A stretch of DNA of 64,000 nt from Vogesella margarita (GTDB lineage: Bacteria > Pseudomonadota > Gammaproteobacteria > Burkholderiales > Chromobacteriaceae): the NCBI RefSeq assembly GCF_028548475.1, contig NZ_JAQQLE010000001.1, positions 62,001 through 126,000 on the forward strand, written 5' to 3'. Shown piece by piece: positions 9,895-19,290 of the stretch (position 1 is the first letter of the stretch; each line of letters starts with the position of its first letter). The translations under genes and the position numbers were made by a program. The notes beneath the pieces were generated by a model. It was not told the DNA's origin, did not search any database, and saw only the letters and a program-made list of their open reading frames with translations.

Positions 9895-10674
9895 TCAGGG
9901 CACGATCTGGCGCGCCAGCTGTATCAGCGCCGGCGCGATCTGGCGGCGCATCGCCTCCGCATTGAAGGCGAAGGCCGGGCCGCTGGCATTGAGGCACACC
10001 ACCGGCATGCCCGGCACCGGCGACGGCAGCGCGACGCCGACCGCCATCACGTCGCGCTCGAATTCGCCGAACGACTCGCTGTAGCCGAACTGTGCGTAGT
10101 GCTCACAGCTGGCCTGCAGCCGCGCCGCCACCACCGGCCAGTCGCGGCCGTAGCGCTGCGCCAGCTCCGGCTGCAGCGCGGCGCGTTCCGCCGGCGACAG
10201 GATGGCGTAACAGGCGCGGCCGATGGCGGTGCTGGCCAGCGGCACGCGCGAGCCGACGGTGAGCTGTACCGACACCCGCGCCTGGCTGCGGCAGGTTTCC
10301 AGATAGACGATGCCGGTGCCGTCGCGCATGCCCAGGCTGACCGAGATGGTGTGCTGCATCGCGAACTCGCGCATCAGCGGCGAGGCGACGCGGCGGATGT
10401 CGTAGCTGCCGAGTACGGTGGAGCCCAGCGCCAGCACCGCCAGCCCCAGCCGGTAGTAGCCGGTGTCGTGATCCTGAGACAAATAGCCGAGCTTGGTCAG
10501 GGTGTAGGTCAGCCGTGACACGGTGGATTTCGGCAGGTCGGTCCGCTGCGCCAGCACCTGGTTCGACAGCGCGCCCTCACCGGGCTGGAACGCCGCCAGC
10601 ACGCGCAGGCCACGGGCCAGTGCGCCGACGAACAGGCGGTCTTTTTCCTCGTCTGTATCTGGGGTTGACGACAT
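9895..10674 (-). CDS. IclR-family transcriptional regulator
   Basis: A 259-residue regulator with an N-terminal winged helix (LSNQVLAQRTDLPKSTVSRLTYTLTKLGYL) and a C-terminal effector domain (GTGIVYLE, VPLASTAIGRACYA). ATG 10674 is preferred to an upstream TTG at 10707. It is divergent from glutaryl-CoA dehydrogenase, and a palindrome lies between them. The natural inference is control of the glutarate pathway, with a pathway acyl-CoA or acid as effector. Confidence 0.9.
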   Translation of the reverse strand: MSSTPDTDEEKDRLFVGALARGLRVLAAFQPGEGALSNQVLAQRTDLPKSTVSRLTYTLTKLGYLSQDHDTGYYRLGLAVLALGSTVLGSYDIRRVASPLMREFAMQHTISVSLGMRDGTGIVYLETCRSQARVSVQLTVGSRVPLASTAIGRACYAILSPAERAALQPELAQRYGRDWPVVAARLQASCEHYAQFGYSESFGEFERDVMAVGVALPSPVPGMPVVCLNASGPAFAFNAEAMRRQIAPALIQLARQIVP

Positions 10675-10791
10675 CGGCAATCGGCTCTCTTTCTGGATGA
10701 GTGGCAAGAATAGTGCACCGCCTTATATCGACCAAGAAAAAACTTTACAGGCTGGCAGCTGGTTGGTAGTCTATTTTGCATTGTAGAACGT

Positions 10792-10810
10792 AATTCCGCA
10801 ATGCGGAATT
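10792..10810. promoter_or_regulatory. TTCCGC/GCGGAA palindrome, candidate IclR-type operator
   Basis: AATTCCGCA and TGCGGAATT are perfect 9-base arms around a single A, 18 bases before the glutaryl-CoA dehydrogenase start and facing the divergent IclR-family gene. The size and TTCC...GGAA symmetry fit IclR-family operators. The location so near the start suggests repression of the dehydrogenase. Confidence 0.65.
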
Positions 10811-10827
10811 GCTCAAGGAGAGTCCAC

Positions 10828-12015
10828 ATGGCTGCAGCATCCAATCGCGCCCCTTTCCAGTGGGATGACGCACTGTTACTGAACGATCAGTTGACCGACG
10901 AAGAACGCATGGTGCGCGACAGCGCCTACGCCTACTGCCAGGAACGCCTGCTGCCGCGGGTGCTGATGGCCAACCGCGAAGAGCGCTTCGACCGCGAGAT
11001 CATGAGCGAGATGGGCGAGCTGGGCCTGCTCGGCTGTACCATCGACACCCACGGCTGTGCCGGCCTGTCGCACGTGGCCTACGGCCTGGTGGCACGCGAA
11101 GTGGAGCGCGTCGACTCCGGCTACCGCTCAGCGATGTCGGTACAGTCCAGCCTGGTGATGCACCCGATCTGGGCCTACGGCACCGACGCGCAGAAGGACA
11201 AGTACCTGCCGAAACTGGCGACCGGCGAATGGGTCGGCTGCTTCGGCCTGACCGAGCCGGACGCCGGCTCCGACCCGGCCGGCATGAAGACCCGCGCCCG
11301 CAAGGTCGACGGCGGTTACGTGCTCAACGGCAGCAAGATGTGGATCACCAACAGCCCGATCGCCGACGTGTTCGTGGTGTGGGCCAAGGACGACGACGGC
11401 GAGATCCGCGGCTTCGTGCTGGAAAAAGGCATGAAGGGCCTGTCGGCGCCGAAGATCGAGGGCAAGTTCTCGCTGCGCGCCTCCATCACCGGCGAGATCG
11501 TGATGGACAACGTGGAAGTGGGCGAAGACGCGCTGCTGCCGCACGTGAAAGGCCTGAAAGGTCCGTTCGGCTGCCTGAACAAGGCGCGCTACGGCATCGC
11601 CTGGGGCGCGATGGGTGCCGCCGAGTTCTGCTGGCAGGGTGCCCGCCAGTACACGCTGGACCGCAAGCAGTTCAACCGTCCGCTGGCCGCCACCCAGCTG
11701 GTGCAGCTGAAGCTGGCGAACATGCAGACCGAAATCAGCCTGGGCCTGCAGGCCGCGCTGCGCGTCGGCCGCCTGATGGACGAAGGCCGTGCCGCGCCGG
11801 AAATGATCAGCCTGATCAAGCGCAACAACTGCGGCAAGGCACTGGACATCGCCCGCATCGCCCGCGACATGCACGGCGGTAACGGCATCTCCGACGAGTT
11901 CCACATCATCCGCCACGTGATGAACCTGGAAGCCGTCAACACCTACGAGGGCACGCACGACGTGCACGCCCTGATTCTGGGCCGAGCCCAGACCGGTATT
12001 CAGGCGTTTGCCTGA
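10828..12015 (+). CDS. gcdH: Glutaryl-CoA dehydrogenase
   Basis: A 395-residue acyl-CoA dehydrogenase that oxidatively decarboxylates glutaryl-CoA to crotonyl-CoA, passing electrons to ETF. The N-terminal [15 protein letters not shown] and the C-terminal [20 protein letters not shown], with the catalytic Glu at about residue 374, place it in the GcdH subgroup and not among ordinary fatty acyl-CoA dehydrogenases. ATG 10828 has an AAGGAG site. It is followed by a terminator and then by the CoA-transferase that would make its substrate. Confidence 0.93.
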   Translation: MAAASNRAPFQWDDALLLNDQLTDEERMVRDSAYAYCQERLLPRVLMANREERFDREIMSEMGELGLLGCTIDTHGCAGLSHVAYGLVAREVERVDSGYRSAMSVQSSLVMHPIWAYGTDAQKDKYLPKLATGEWVGCFGLTEPDAGSDPAGMKTRARKVDGGYVLNGSKMWITNSPIADVFVVWAKDDDGEIRGFVLEKGMKGLSAPKIEGKFSLRASITGEIVMDNVEVGEDALLPHVKGLKGPFGCLNKARYGIAWGAMGAAEFCWQGARQYTLDRKQFNRPLAATQLVQLKLANMQTEISLGLQAALRVGRLMDEGRAAPEMISLIKRNNCGKALDIARIARDMHGGNGISDEFHIIRHVMNLEAVNTYEGTHDVHALILGRAQTGIQAFA

Positions 12016-12118
12016 TCGCTCGCGGGCGCACTGGGCAAGGGGGTCCCGTGCGCCAGCAGTGTGATGTACCGCCGCCGGCCTCCACCAGCGGCGCGAGTTG
12101 GTTCCTGTCTGTCCTTAG

Positions 12119-12145
12119 GGCTCGGTGCAACCGAGCCATTTTTTT
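12119..12145 (+). terminator. Intrinsic terminator after gcdH
   Basis: A 7-base stem GGCTCGG/CCGAGCC with a 5-base loop, then A and seven Ts. It separates gcdH from the CoA-transferase gene, so the latter may be read through or have its own promoter. Confidence 0.85.
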
Positions 12146-12146
12146 C

Positions 12147-12164
12147 GCGGCCAACGTTGGCCGC
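12147..12164. repeat. Perfect 18-bp palindrome built from the repeat word
   Basis: GCGGCCAACGTTGGCCGC is two overlapping one-mismatch copies of the abundant word. It follows the T tract of the preceding terminator and ends just before the ribosome site of the CoA-transferase. Confidence 0.7.
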
Positions 12165-12178
12165 AAAGGAGAAGCATC

Positions 12179-13372
12179 ATGGCTGGCGCATTGTCGGGTA
12201 TCAAGGTTCTGGATCTGAGTCGTGTCCTCGCCGGGCCGTGGACCGGGCAGCTGCTGGCTGATCTCGGCGCGGAAGTGATCAAGGTGGAGCGTCCCGGCAG
12301 CGGCGACGATACTCGCCACTGGTCGCCGCCCAGCCTGCCGGACGGCACCGCCGCCTACTACCTCGCCGCCAACCGCGGCAAGCAGTCGCTCACCGTCGAC
12401 ATCACCCAGCCGGCGGGGCAGCAGATCGTGCGCCAGCTGGCGGCCGAATGCGACGTGCTGCTGGAAAACTACAAGGTCGGCGGCCTGAAGAAGTACGGCC
12501 TCGACTACGACAGCCTGAAACAGCTGAACCCGCGGCTGGTGTACTGCTCGATCACCGGCTTCGGCCAGGACGGCCCCTACGCCGAGCTGCCCGGCTACGA
12601 CTACATCGTGCAGGGCATGTCCGGCCTGATGAGCATCACCGGCCCCGCCGACGGCGAGCCGCACAAGGTCGGCGTCGCAGTCACCGACCTGTTCACCGGC
12701 CTGTACGCCGCCAACGCGGTGCAGGCGGCGCTGCTGTCGCGCCACCACACCGGCGTCGGCCAGTACATCGACATGGCGCTGTTCGACTGCGCGCTGGCGA
12801 TGCTGTCCAACGTCAACATGAACTGGCTGGTCGGCGGCGAAGTGCCGCCACGGCTGGGCAATGCCCACCCCAATATCGTGCCCTACCAGGTATTCAAGAC
12901 CGCCGGCGACGGCCACTTCATCCTCGCCTGCGGCAACGACAAGCAGTTCCGCGCGGTGTGCGAGGTGCTGCAGCTGCCGCAACTGGCCACCGACGAGCGC
13001 TTCGCCAGCAACCCGAAGCGGGTGCAGCACCGTGCCACACTGGTGCCGCTGCTGGCCGAGGGTTTCATGGCGCGCGGTCGCGACGAATGGCTGAAACTGC
13101 TCGACGCCGCCGGCGTGCCGTGCGGCCCGATCAATACCGTCGCCGAGGCATTTGCCGACCCGCAGATCCGTCATCGCGACATGGCATTGCGGATGACCGA
13201 CAGCAAAGGACAGAACGTGCCCCAGGTGGCCTGCCCGATCAAGATGTCGGCCACCCCGCCGCAGTACCTGACGCCGCCGCCGGCGCTGGGCGAACACACC
13301 GACGCGCTGCTGCAGCATCTGGGCTACGACGCGGTGGCAATTGCACAACTGCGCGCTGCCGGGACCGTTTAA
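12179..13372 (+). CDS. Family III (CaiB/BaiF) CoA-transferase, probably glutarate CoA-transferase
   Basis: A 397-residue CoA-transferase. The catalytic aspartate of the family is at about residue 170 (VAVTDLFTG), with the typical [12 protein letters not shown] start and [33 protein letters not shown]. Beside glutaryl-CoA dehydrogenase, activation of glutarate with succinyl-CoA as donor is the most likely reaction, as for the SUGCT-like enzymes. The specificity is inferred from context only. ATG 12179 has an AAGGAG site. Confidence 0.87.
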   Translation: MAGALSGIKVLDLSRVLAGPWTGQLLADLGAEVIKVERPGSGDDTRHWSPPSLPDGTAAYYLAANRGKQSLTVDITQPAGQQIVRQLAAECDVLLENYKVGGLKKYGLDYDSLKQLNPRLVYCSITGFGQDGPYAELPGYDYIVQGMSGLMSITGPADGEPHKVGVAVTDLFTGLYAANAVQAALLSRHHTGVGQYIDMALFDCALAMLSNVNMNWLVGGEVPPRLGNAHPNIVPYQVFKTAGDGHFILACGNDKQFRAVCEVLQLPQLATDERFASNPKRVQHRATLVPLLAEGFMARGRDEWLKLLDAAGVPCGPINTVAEAFADPQIRHRDMALRMTDSKGQNVPQVACPIKMSATPPQYLTPPPALGEHTDALLQHLGYDAVAIAQLRAAGTV

Positions 13373-13453
13373 ACGCTTGTTTGATTTTGACGCGCAGCCA
13401 CATTCATTGGCATCATTGCGCTTATTGTCCCCTGCCAGCGCAAAGGAGAAGCG

Positions 13454-15088
13454 GTGGAACGCGAATACATGGAATACGACGTGGTGGTAGTCGGAGGCGG
13501 GCCTTCCGGCCTGTCCGCCGCCATCCGTCTCAAGCAGCTGGCTGCCGAAAAAGGTCAGGAACTCAGTGTCTGTCTGCTGGAAAAGGGCTCCGAAATCGGC
13601 GCGCACATCCTGTCCGGCGCCGTGCTGGAGCCGCGCACGCTGAACGAGCTGATCCCGGACTGGAAGGAAAAGGGCGCGCCGCTCAACACCCCGGCCAAGC
13701 AGGACAGCTTCCTGCTGCTGACCGAAACCGAGTCGATCAAGCTGCCGACCCCGCCGCAGATGAACAATCACGGCAACTACATCATCAGCCTGGGCAATTT
13801 CTGTCGCTGGCTGGGCCAGCAGGCGGAAGAACTGGGCGTGGAGATCTATCCCGGCTTCGCCGCCGCCGAAGTGCTGTACCACGCCGACGGCTCGGTGAAG
13901 GGCGTGGCCACCGGCAACGTCGGCACCGGCAAGAACGGTGACGAGGAGGGCGAACCGGGCATCGAGCTGTGGGCGAAGCAGACCATCTTCGCCGAAGGCT
14001 GTCGCGGCTCCCTGACCAAGACGCTGTTCGAGCGTTTTGACTTGAGAGAGGGATCCGACCCGCAGACCTACGGCATCGGCATCAAGGAACTGTGGGAAGT
14101 GAAGCCGGAGCTGCACGAAGAAGGCAAGATCACCCACACCGCCGGCTGGCCGATGGATTCGAACACCTACGGCGGCTCCTTCCTCTATCACCTGGAAAAC
14201 AACCAGGTGGTGGTCGGCTTCGTGGTCGGTCTCGATTACGAGAACCCCTACCTGTCGCCGTACGAGGAATTCCAGCGCTTCAAGACCCACCCGGCGATCA
14301 AGGGCGTGTTCGAAGGCGGTCGCCGCCTGTCCTACGGTGCGCGCGCGATCTCCGAAGGCGGCCTGCAGAGCATCCCGAAACTGACCTTCGCCGGTGGCGT
14401 GCTGGTTGGCGACACCGCCGGCTTCCTCAACGTGCCGAAGATCAAGGGTACCCACACCGCGATGAAGTCCGGCATGCTGGCCGCCGAAGCGGTGTTCGCA
14501 CTGTTTGCGGCCAACCCTGAAGCGCAGGGTGCGGAAGCGGTCGGCTACACCGCCGCCTTCAAGCAGAGCTGGCTGCACGACGAGCTGCACAGCGTGCGCA
14601 ACATCCGCCCGGCGTTCCGCTGGGGGCTGTGGCCGGCGATGATCTACTCGGCCATCGACACCTACCTGTTCCGCGGCAAGGCGCCGTGGACGCTGCGCCA
14701 CAAGCACGCCGACCACGAGTGCCTGAAGCCCAAGGACGAGTGCACGCCGATCGCCTATCCGAAGCCGGACGGGGTGCTGACCTTCGACCGCCTATCGTCG
14801 GTGTTCATCTCCAACACCAACCACAGCGAAGAGCAGCCACCGCACCTGAAGCTGAAGGACGCGAGCGTGCCGATCCGCATCAACCTGGAAAAGTACGACG
14901 CGCCGGAACAGCGCTACTGCCCGGCCGGGGTGTACGAGATCGTCGGCCGCGACGAGGGCGAGCCGCGGCTGCAGATCAACGCGCAGAACTGCGTGCACTG
15001 CAAGACCTGCGACATCAAGGATCCGACCCAGAACATCAACTGGGTGACGCCGGAAGGCGGCGGCGGGCCGAACTACCCGAACATGTAA
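13454..15088 (+). CDS. Electron transfer flavoprotein:ubiquinone oxidoreductase (ETF-QO)
   Basis: A 544-residue membrane-associated iron-sulfur flavoprotein that moves electrons from ETF into the quinone pool. It shows the N-terminal FAD motif [10 protein letters not shown], the family core ([15 protein letters not shown]), and C-terminal cluster ligands in CPAGVYE and [13 protein letters not shown]. The GTG start at 13454 has an AAAGGAG site; ATG 13469 is the alternative. It lies 81 bases after the CoA-transferase and serves the acyl-CoA dehydrogenase upstream; the ETF subunits are not in the window. Confidence 0.95.
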   Translation: MEREYMEYDVVVVGGGPSGLSAAIRLKQLAAEKGQELSVCLLEKGSEIGAHILSGAVLEPRTLNELIPDWKEKGAPLNTPAKQDSFLLLTETESIKLPTPPQMNNHGNYIISLGNFCRWLGQQAEELGVEIYPGFAAAEVLYHADGSVKGVATGNVGTGKNGDEEGEPGIELWAKQTIFAEGCRGSLTKTLFERFDLREGSDPQTYGIGIKELWEVKPELHEEGKITHTAGWPMDSNTYGGSFLYHLENNQVVVGFVVGLDYENPYLSPYEEFQRFKTHPAIKGVFEGGRRLSYGARAISEGGLQSIPKLTFAGGVLVGDTAGFLNVPKIKGTHTAMKSGMLAAEAVFALFAANPEAQGAEAVGYTAAFKQSWLHDELHSVRNIRPAFRWGLWPAMIYSAIDTYLFRGKAPWTLRHKHADHECLKPKDECTPIAYPKPDGVLTFDRLSSVFISNTNHSEEQPPHLKLKDASVPIRINLEKYDAPEQRYCPAGVYEIVGRDEGEPRLQINAQNCVHCKTCDIKDPTQNINWVTPEGGGGPNYPNM

Positions 15089-15104
15089 GCCGCCACAACG
15101 GACA

Positions 15105-15134
15105 ACGCCGCCAGCGACTGCTGGCGGCGTTTTT
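15105..15134 (+). terminator. Intrinsic terminator of the ETF-QO gene
   Basis: An 11-base stem with a GACT loop (15105-15115 with 15120-15130) followed by five Ts. A degenerate inverted repeat-word pair (15138-15157) follows directly, between convergent genes. Confidence 0.88.
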
Positions 15135-15168
15135 CATTGCGGCCGACCTTGGCCGCATCGGCGGGAAC

Positions 15169-15525
15169 TCAGCCGCCGCTGCGTTTCACCGTCCAGCCCT
15201 GCTGTTGCAGCTCGGCCATCAGCAGCGCGACATGCTCGCCCTGGATCTCGATCTGGCCGTCCTTGACGGTGCCGCCGGTGCCGCAGCGCGCCTTCAGCCG
15301 CTTGCCCAGCGCCAGCAGTTCGCTGCCGGCCAGCGGTACACCGCTGATCACCGTCACGCCCTTGCCCTTGCGGCCCTTGGTCTCGTGGCGCACGCGCACG
15401 ATACCGTCGCCGGCTGGCACTGCCGGCGCCTGGCAGACGCAGGCGTCCAGCGGCGCGCGGCAGGCCGGGCACATGCGGCCGTGTTCGGTGGAGTACACCA
15501 GTCCGCCGCTGGCATGCTTCTTCAT
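15169..15525 (-). CDS. yciH: SUI1/eIF1-family translation initiation factor homologue
   Basis: A 118-residue protein with a short Cys-rich N-terminus (MCPACRAPLDACVC, a possible metal site) and a SUI1 domain (VRVRHETKGRKGKGVTVISGVPL ... LKARCGTGGTVKDGQIEIQG). YciH homologues bind the 30S subunit and influence start-site fidelity. ATG 15525 has an AAGGAC ribosome site. It is convergent with ETF-QO. Confidence 0.92.
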   Translation of the reverse strand: MKKHASGGLVYSTEHGRMCPACRAPLDACVCQAPAVPAGDGIVRVRHETKGRKGKGVTVISGVPLAGSELLALGKRLKARCGTGGTVKDGQIEIQGEHVALLMAELQQQGWTVKRSGG

Positions 15526-15865
15526 GTTGTGTCCTTGTCCTGTTTGCGAAAAAACTGCATCTGGTGAGCTTAAAATGCAGGAATGACGCATTGTATTGCG
15601 CCAGCGCGCACGGCTCAATTGGTGATGGCGCTTGACAGCCAGCGGCGCGCGGGCGCATCATCGTCCGCTATGGCTACTGTTATCCGTTTCGTGTCCCACG
15701 CTTATTATTATGGTTACCGCACTTCTCTGGCGGCACCAGGACGCGTCACGGGCTGAACAAGCCTTACCCCCGAATCCCTGAATCAATGCCGCCGCACTCT
15801 GGCGGCATTGGTGTTTCTGGGCAGTTCCAATGTTTCCGGTTTGCGGCACCAGACGGAGTGCAAAC
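15526..15865. promoter_or_regulatory. 340-base divergent intergenic region with a short Tyr-rich frame
   Basis: This stretch separates yciH (minus) from an unknown gene (plus). It holds TTGACA (15632-15637) with a poor -10 (CATCAT) 18 bases later, a 28-codon frame (next entry), and a GCCGCC/GGCGGC hairpin at 15785-15809. Nothing else is recognised. Confidence 0.4.
15670..15756 (+). CDS. Possible 28-residue leader peptide with a tyrosine run
   Basis: ATG 15670 to TGA 15756 encodes a 28-residue peptide with four tyrosines in five positions (YYYGY) in the middle. A 9-base-stem hairpin (15785-15809) follows 28 bases later, then the unknown gene at 15866. The arrangement resembles amino-acid attenuation leaders, but the hairpin lacks a U tract, there is no ribosome site, and the downstream gene is not a known amino-acid gene. 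Treat as tentative. Confidence 0.25.
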   Translation: MATVIRFVSHAYYYGYRTSLAAPGRVTG

Positions 15866-16396
15866 ATGGAAAACCATCGTTCCTGGCAGCTGCCAGCGGA
15901 AAAACTCGGTATCAGCAGCGCACTGTGCATCGTCAGCGATGTCGAGCACGGCTCGCATCAGCCCGGCAACCCGGTTGCCCGCCTGCAGGCGCTGCTCGCC
16001 GGACAGCAGACCCCGGCGGTGCTGGAGTCGCTGTTCCCCGAAGTGCGCAGCCTGGCCTACCTGTCGGCCGGGGGCCGCTCGCCGCAACGTGCCGACTGGC
16101 TGGCGGCGCGGGTGCTGGTGTTCTCGCTGCAGCATCTGGAACTGGCCAGCCACGAACTGGCGCTGATGGACGCGGTAAACCTGCGTTTGCAGCAGCTATC
16201 GCGTAAACTGGCACTGGATTGCCCGCTTGTGCGCTCGTTTGCGCTGTTTTGTGGCGCACGGCCGTGGCGCACCCACGGTCATGGCGAGCAACTGCTGCAC
16301 GTGGCGTCGTCGCCGGTAGCGCAGTCGCTGGCGCTGCGCACTCAGCTGGGTACGCATCTGGCGCGCTTGCAACAGGCACTGGCGCGGCTGGTTTGA
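15866..16396 (+). CDS. Unknown protein, 176 residues
   Basis: I do not recognise this protein. It has a GGAG ribosome site and codon use like its neighbours, so it is probably real. The sequence is helical and Leu/Ala-rich (about residues 40-175) with no signal peptide or membrane segment, a short His-rich stretch (THGHGEQLLH), and a N-terminal SSALCIVSDVEHGSHQPGNP segment. A long inverted repeat follows the stop. Confidence 0.65.
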   Translation: MENHRSWQLPAEKLGISSALCIVSDVEHGSHQPGNPVARLQALLAGQQTPAVLESLFPEVRSLAYLSAGGRSPQRADWLAARVLVFSLQHLELASHELALMDAVNLRLQQLSRKLALDCPLVRSFALFCGARPWRTHGHGEQLLHVASSPVAQSLALRTQLGTHLARLQQALARLV

Positions 16397-16413
16397 TGCC
16401 GGCGCACACAAAC

Positions 16414-16474
16414 AGCATGGCTAACAAAGCCCGGCGTGGCAATGCCGCCGCGTAACGGTTTTGTTAGCCATGCT
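16414..16474. repeat. Long inverted repeat with 15-base arms around 31 bases
   Basis: Perfect arms at 16414-16428 and 16460-16474, each containing CATGGCTAACAAA or its complement; the interior has a weaker GGC/GCC hairpin. It lies between the unknown gene and the ribosome site of the next gene, and could be a terminator-like structure, a regulatory hairpin or a small repeat element. Confidence 0.6.
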
Positions 16475-16489
16475 CGAACAGGAGAAGAG

Positions 16490-16843
16490 ATGGACGACGG
16501 TTATCTGCAACGCGTGCCCCGCGCCGACGACACACTGAAAACCCTGACCCTGGTGGTGTATGCGTTGCAGGCGCTGAGCCTGTTCGTCGGCGTCAGCGCC
16601 ATCGTTGGCATCATCATCAACTACATCAAGCGCGACGAAGCCGCCGGCACGCTGTGGCAAAGCCATTTTGCCTGGCAGATCCGTACCTTCTGGTGGGCGC
16701 TGATCGGCTTTGCCATTTCCTGGCCGCTGATGCTGGTGCTGGGGCTGGGCTTCGTCACCGGTTTTGCGGTGTGGGTGTGGTACGTATACCGCATCGTGCG
16801 CGGTTTTCTGGCGTTTAACGACCGCCGGGCGCTGCCGCAGTGA
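16490..16843 (+). CDS. Small membrane protein, DUF4870/Tic20-like
   Basis: A 117-residue protein with two or three membrane segments: about residues 20-42 (VVYALQALSLFVGVSAIVGIIINYI) and 65-95 (WWALIGFAISWPLMLVLGLGFVTGFAVWVWYVYRIV). The SHFAWQIRTFWWALIG stretch and YRIVRGFLAFNDRRALP end match the pattern of DUF4870 proteins, of unknown function. The start has an AGGAG site 5 bases upstream. Confidence 0.75.
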   Translation: MDDGYLQRVPRADDTLKTLTLVVYALQALSLFVGVSAIVGIIINYIKRDEAAGTLWQSHFAWQIRTFWWALIGFAISWPLMLVLGLGFVTGFAVWVWYVYRIVRGFLAFNDRRALPQ

Positions 16844-16896
16844 ATGCTTGCTGCGCATTGGCCACAGCTTTGGCACAATGCGCGGCTGATTTTTGA

Positions 16897-17118
16897 ATGA
16901 ACGCGATGAACCCCGAACATCTGCAACTACTCGTCACCCGCGTGATGCCCTATGGCAAGTACAAGGGTCGCGTGATTGCGGACCTGCCCGGGCACTACCT
17001 GAACTGGTTTGCCCGCGAGGGCTTTCCGCCGGGCGAGATCGGCCGCCTGCTGGCGCTGATGCACGAGCTGGATCACAACGGGCTGTCATCGCTGCTTGAC
17101 CCACTACGAAAGCGATAA
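16897..17118 (+). CDS. DUF3820 family small protein
   Basis: A 73-residue cytoplasmic protein with the family motif MPYGKYKGRVIADLPGHYLNWFAREGFPPGEIG. Members are sometimes annotated as putative quorum-sensing-regulated factors, but function is unproven. It ends 3 bases before rbgA, so they are probably co-transcribed. Start could be 16897 or 16906. Confidence 0.75.
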   Translation: MNAMNPEHLQLLVTRVMPYGKYKGRVIADLPGHYLNWFAREGFPPGEIGRLLALMHELDHNGLSSLLDPLRKR

Positions 17119-17121
17119 TAC

Positions 17122-18063
17122 ATGGCCATCCAATGGTTCCCCGGACACATGAACAAAGCCAAGAAAGAGCTGCAAGAGCGTCTTGGCGGAATCGATGTGG
17201 TCATTGAAATGCTGGACGCGCGCCTGCCGGCCTCCAGCGCCAACCCGATGATCGCGCAGCTGGCGAAACGCAAGCCGTCGATCAAGGTACTCAACAAGCA
17301 GGACCTGGCCGATCCGGCCGTCACCCGGCAGTGGCTGGACTGGTACCGCAAGCCGGGCACCATCGCCATCGGCCTCGATGCCTCGGAAAAATCGCCGGCA
17401 CAAAAGCTGATCGAAGCCTGCATGGACGTGGCGCCCAATCGCGGCACCATCGACAAGCCGTTGCGGGTGGTGATCTGCGGCATTCCCAACGTCGGCAAGT
17501 CGACGCTGATCAACAGCATCACCGGCCGCCGCATCGCCAAGACAGGTAACGAGCCGGGCATCACCAAGGGCCAGCAGCGCATCATGCTGTGCGACGAGAT
17601 CGAGCTGTTCGATACCCCCGGCATGCTGTGGCCGAAGATCGTGGTGCCGCAGGGCGGCTACAACCTCGCCGCCAGCGGCGCGGTGGGCCGCAACGCGATG
17701 GACGAGGAGGAAGTGGCGCTGGAGCTGCTGGCCTACCTGCTGCGCTACTACGGCAAGGAGCTGGATGCGCGCTACAACATCGGTGACATCGCCGGCCTGC
17801 AGGACTGGCAGGTGATGGAGCAGATCGGCCGCAAACGCGGCGCCATGCTGCCTGGCGGTCGCATCAACATCCAGAAAACCGCCGAACTGATCCTCACCGA
17901 CTTCCGCAGCGGCGCCATCGGCCGCCTGACGCTGGAGCGCCCGGACGAGTGGAAGGCCTGGGAAAAGGCGGCCAAGGAAGCCGCGGTACTGCGTGCCGCG
18001 GAGAAGGAAGCCGCGCGTCTGGAGCGCGAGGCGCGTGTCGCCAAGGCCGCCAAGCGCCGTTAA
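17122..18063 (+). CDS. rbgA: Ribosome biogenesis GTPase YlqF/RbgA
   Basis: A 313-residue circularly permuted GTPase: the G4 motif NKQD precedes G1 (GIPNVGKST) and G3 (DTPGM). The N-terminal FPGHMNKAKKEL is diagnostic. The family assists late maturation of the 50S subunit. The C-terminus is a charged Ala/Glu/Arg-rich helix. Confidence 0.95.
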   Translation: MAIQWFPGHMNKAKKELQERLGGIDVVIEMLDARLPASSANPMIAQLAKRKPSIKVLNKQDLADPAVTRQWLDWYRKPGTIAIGLDASEKSPAQKLIEACMDVAPNRGTIDKPLRVVICGIPNVGKSTLINSITGRRIAKTGNEPGITKGQQRIMLCDEIELFDTPGMLWPKIVVPQGGYNLAASGAVGRNAMDEEEVALELLAYLLRYYGKELDARYNIGDIAGLQDWQVMEQIGRKRGAMLPGGRINIQKTAELILTDFRSGAIGRLTLERPDEWKAWEKAAKEAAVLRAAEKEAARLEREARVAKAAKRR

Positions 18064-18069
18064 AGCATT

Positions 18070-18087
18070 GCGGCCAACCTTGGCCGC
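18070..18087. repeat. Repeat-word palindrome after rbgA
   Basis: GCGGCCAA and TTGGCCGC flank a CC centre; the left side is an exact copy of the 12-base word. It immediately precedes the terminator below. Confidence 0.7.
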
Positions 18088-18097
18088 CAGCACAAAC

Positions 18098-18131
18098 AAA
18101 AAGCCCGCTGCTGTGCAGAGCGGGCTTTTTT
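18098..18131. terminator. Bidirectional terminator between rbgA and ruvX
   Basis: A 12-base stem AAAAAGCCCGCT/AGCGGGCTTTTT with T tails on both strands, between convergent genes. Confidence 0.9.
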
Positions 18132-18148
18132 GTGTAGTGGGGCAGGGC

Positions 18149-18580
18149 TCAGCCGAGGCGTTCGCCGGGCTCCTCGAACCACGCCATCACGATCGCCTGC
18201 GCTGCCACCTGATCCAGCACCGGCTTCTGCTTGCGACCGCGCACGCCGGCTTCTTCCAGCAGACTCTCGGCGATCACCGAGGTCAACCGCTCGTCCACCA
18301 GCCACACCGGCAGCCGGTAGCGGCCGTGCAGACGCTGCGCAAACTTGCGGCACAGCGCGGTCAGCGCGTGGGCGTTGCCGTCCATGTGGGTCGGCAGGCC
18401 GACGACAAAGCCGGTCGGCTGCCATTCCTCGATCAACTTGCCGATGGCGGCGAAGCGCACCTCGTTGCTGTCGCTGTTGATGGTGGCCAGCGGGGTGGCG
18501 ATGCCCAGTTCCGGCTCGCCCAGCGCCACGCCGATGCGCTGCTCGCCAAAGTCGAAGCCCAGCAGCGTGCCCTTATGCAT
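18149..18580 (-). CDS. ruvX: Putative pre-16S rRNA nuclease / Holliday junction resolvase-like YqgF
   Basis: A 143-residue RNase H-fold protein with [27 protein letters not shown] and the WLVDERLTS segment; the acidic catalytic residues are present. Known roles are maturation of the 16S rRNA 5' end. Its start overlaps the end of yqgE by 8 bases, so the two form an operon. Confidence 0.95.
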   Translation of the reverse strand: MHKGTLLGFDFGEQRIGVALGEPELGIATPLATINSDSNEVRFAAIGKLIEEWQPTGFVVGLPTHMDGNAHALTALCRKFAQRLHGRYRLPVWLVDERLTSVIAESLLEEAGVRGRKQKPVLDQVAAQAIVMAWFEEPGERLG

Positions 18581-19133
18581 GGCCGGCGTCCGTGCACAGC
18601 AGCGACGGATCGAAGCCCAGCAGCTTGATGGCGCTGTCGAAGCGCGCCTCGCTCGGGGTATCGAAGATCACCCAGTCGGCGGCGGCGACGGTCAGCCACT
18701 GGTTGGCGGCGATTTCCTCTTCCAGCTGGCCTTTTTCCCAGCCGGCGTAGCCGAGGCTGACCAGCAGCTTGTCCGGGCCCTGCGCCTCCGACACCGCCTG
18801 CAGGATGTCCTTGGAGGTGGTCAGCGCCATGTCGTCGGTGATGGTCAGCGTCGACTGCCAGTTGCCGATCGGCATGTGCAGCACGAAGCCGCGGTCCGGC
18901 TGTACCGGGCCGCCGAAGTGTACCGGCACGGTATTGGCGTCGTCGTTGGCCAGCGGCAGGTCGATCTGTTCCAGCAATTGCGCCAGCACCAGTCCGGAGG
19001 GCTTGTTGATGATCATGCCCATCGCCCCCTGGTCGCCGTGCTCGCAAATGTAGACGATGCTTTTGGCAAACAGCGGGTCGGTCATGCTGGGCATGGCGAT
19101 CAGAAAATGATGTGCAAGGGTCAGCGTATCCAT
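18573..19133 (-). CDS. yqgE: UPF0301 family protein YqgE
   Basis: A 186-residue protein with the family start [25 protein letters not shown] and GMIINKP. Function is unknown; the gene is very often paired with ruvX, as here. The start at 19133 follows the conserved N-terminus; the ribosome site is weak. It is divergent from smc. Confidence 0.93.
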   Translation of the reverse strand: MDTLTLAHHFLIAMPSMTDPLFAKSIVYICEHGDQGAMGMIINKPSGLVLAQLLEQIDLPLANDDANTVPVHFGGPVQPDRGFVLHMPIGNWQSTLTITDDMALTTSKDILQAVSEAQGPDKLLVSLGYAGWEKGQLEEEIAANQWLTVAAADWVIFDTPSEARFDSAIKLLGFDPSLLCTDAGHA

Positions 19134-19290
19134 GGCTGCATTATGGCAACCATTGTCATGGCCGGCAAAGCACATCGCACAAAAGCGCCACCTGGACAGC
19201 GCACCAGGACCGCCCTCCGGCAAAGGTTGGCCGCAGCGGTGCGGTTGCTTGCTAAAATGGCCGACTGATTTCTCCTGAGCTGGATACCCC

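Noticed and set aside
10801-10827. Upstream ATG start for glutaryl-CoA dehydrogenase
   Set aside because: This ATG overlaps the operator palindrome and lacks a ribosome site; ATG 10828 has AAGGAG and gives the family N-terminus.
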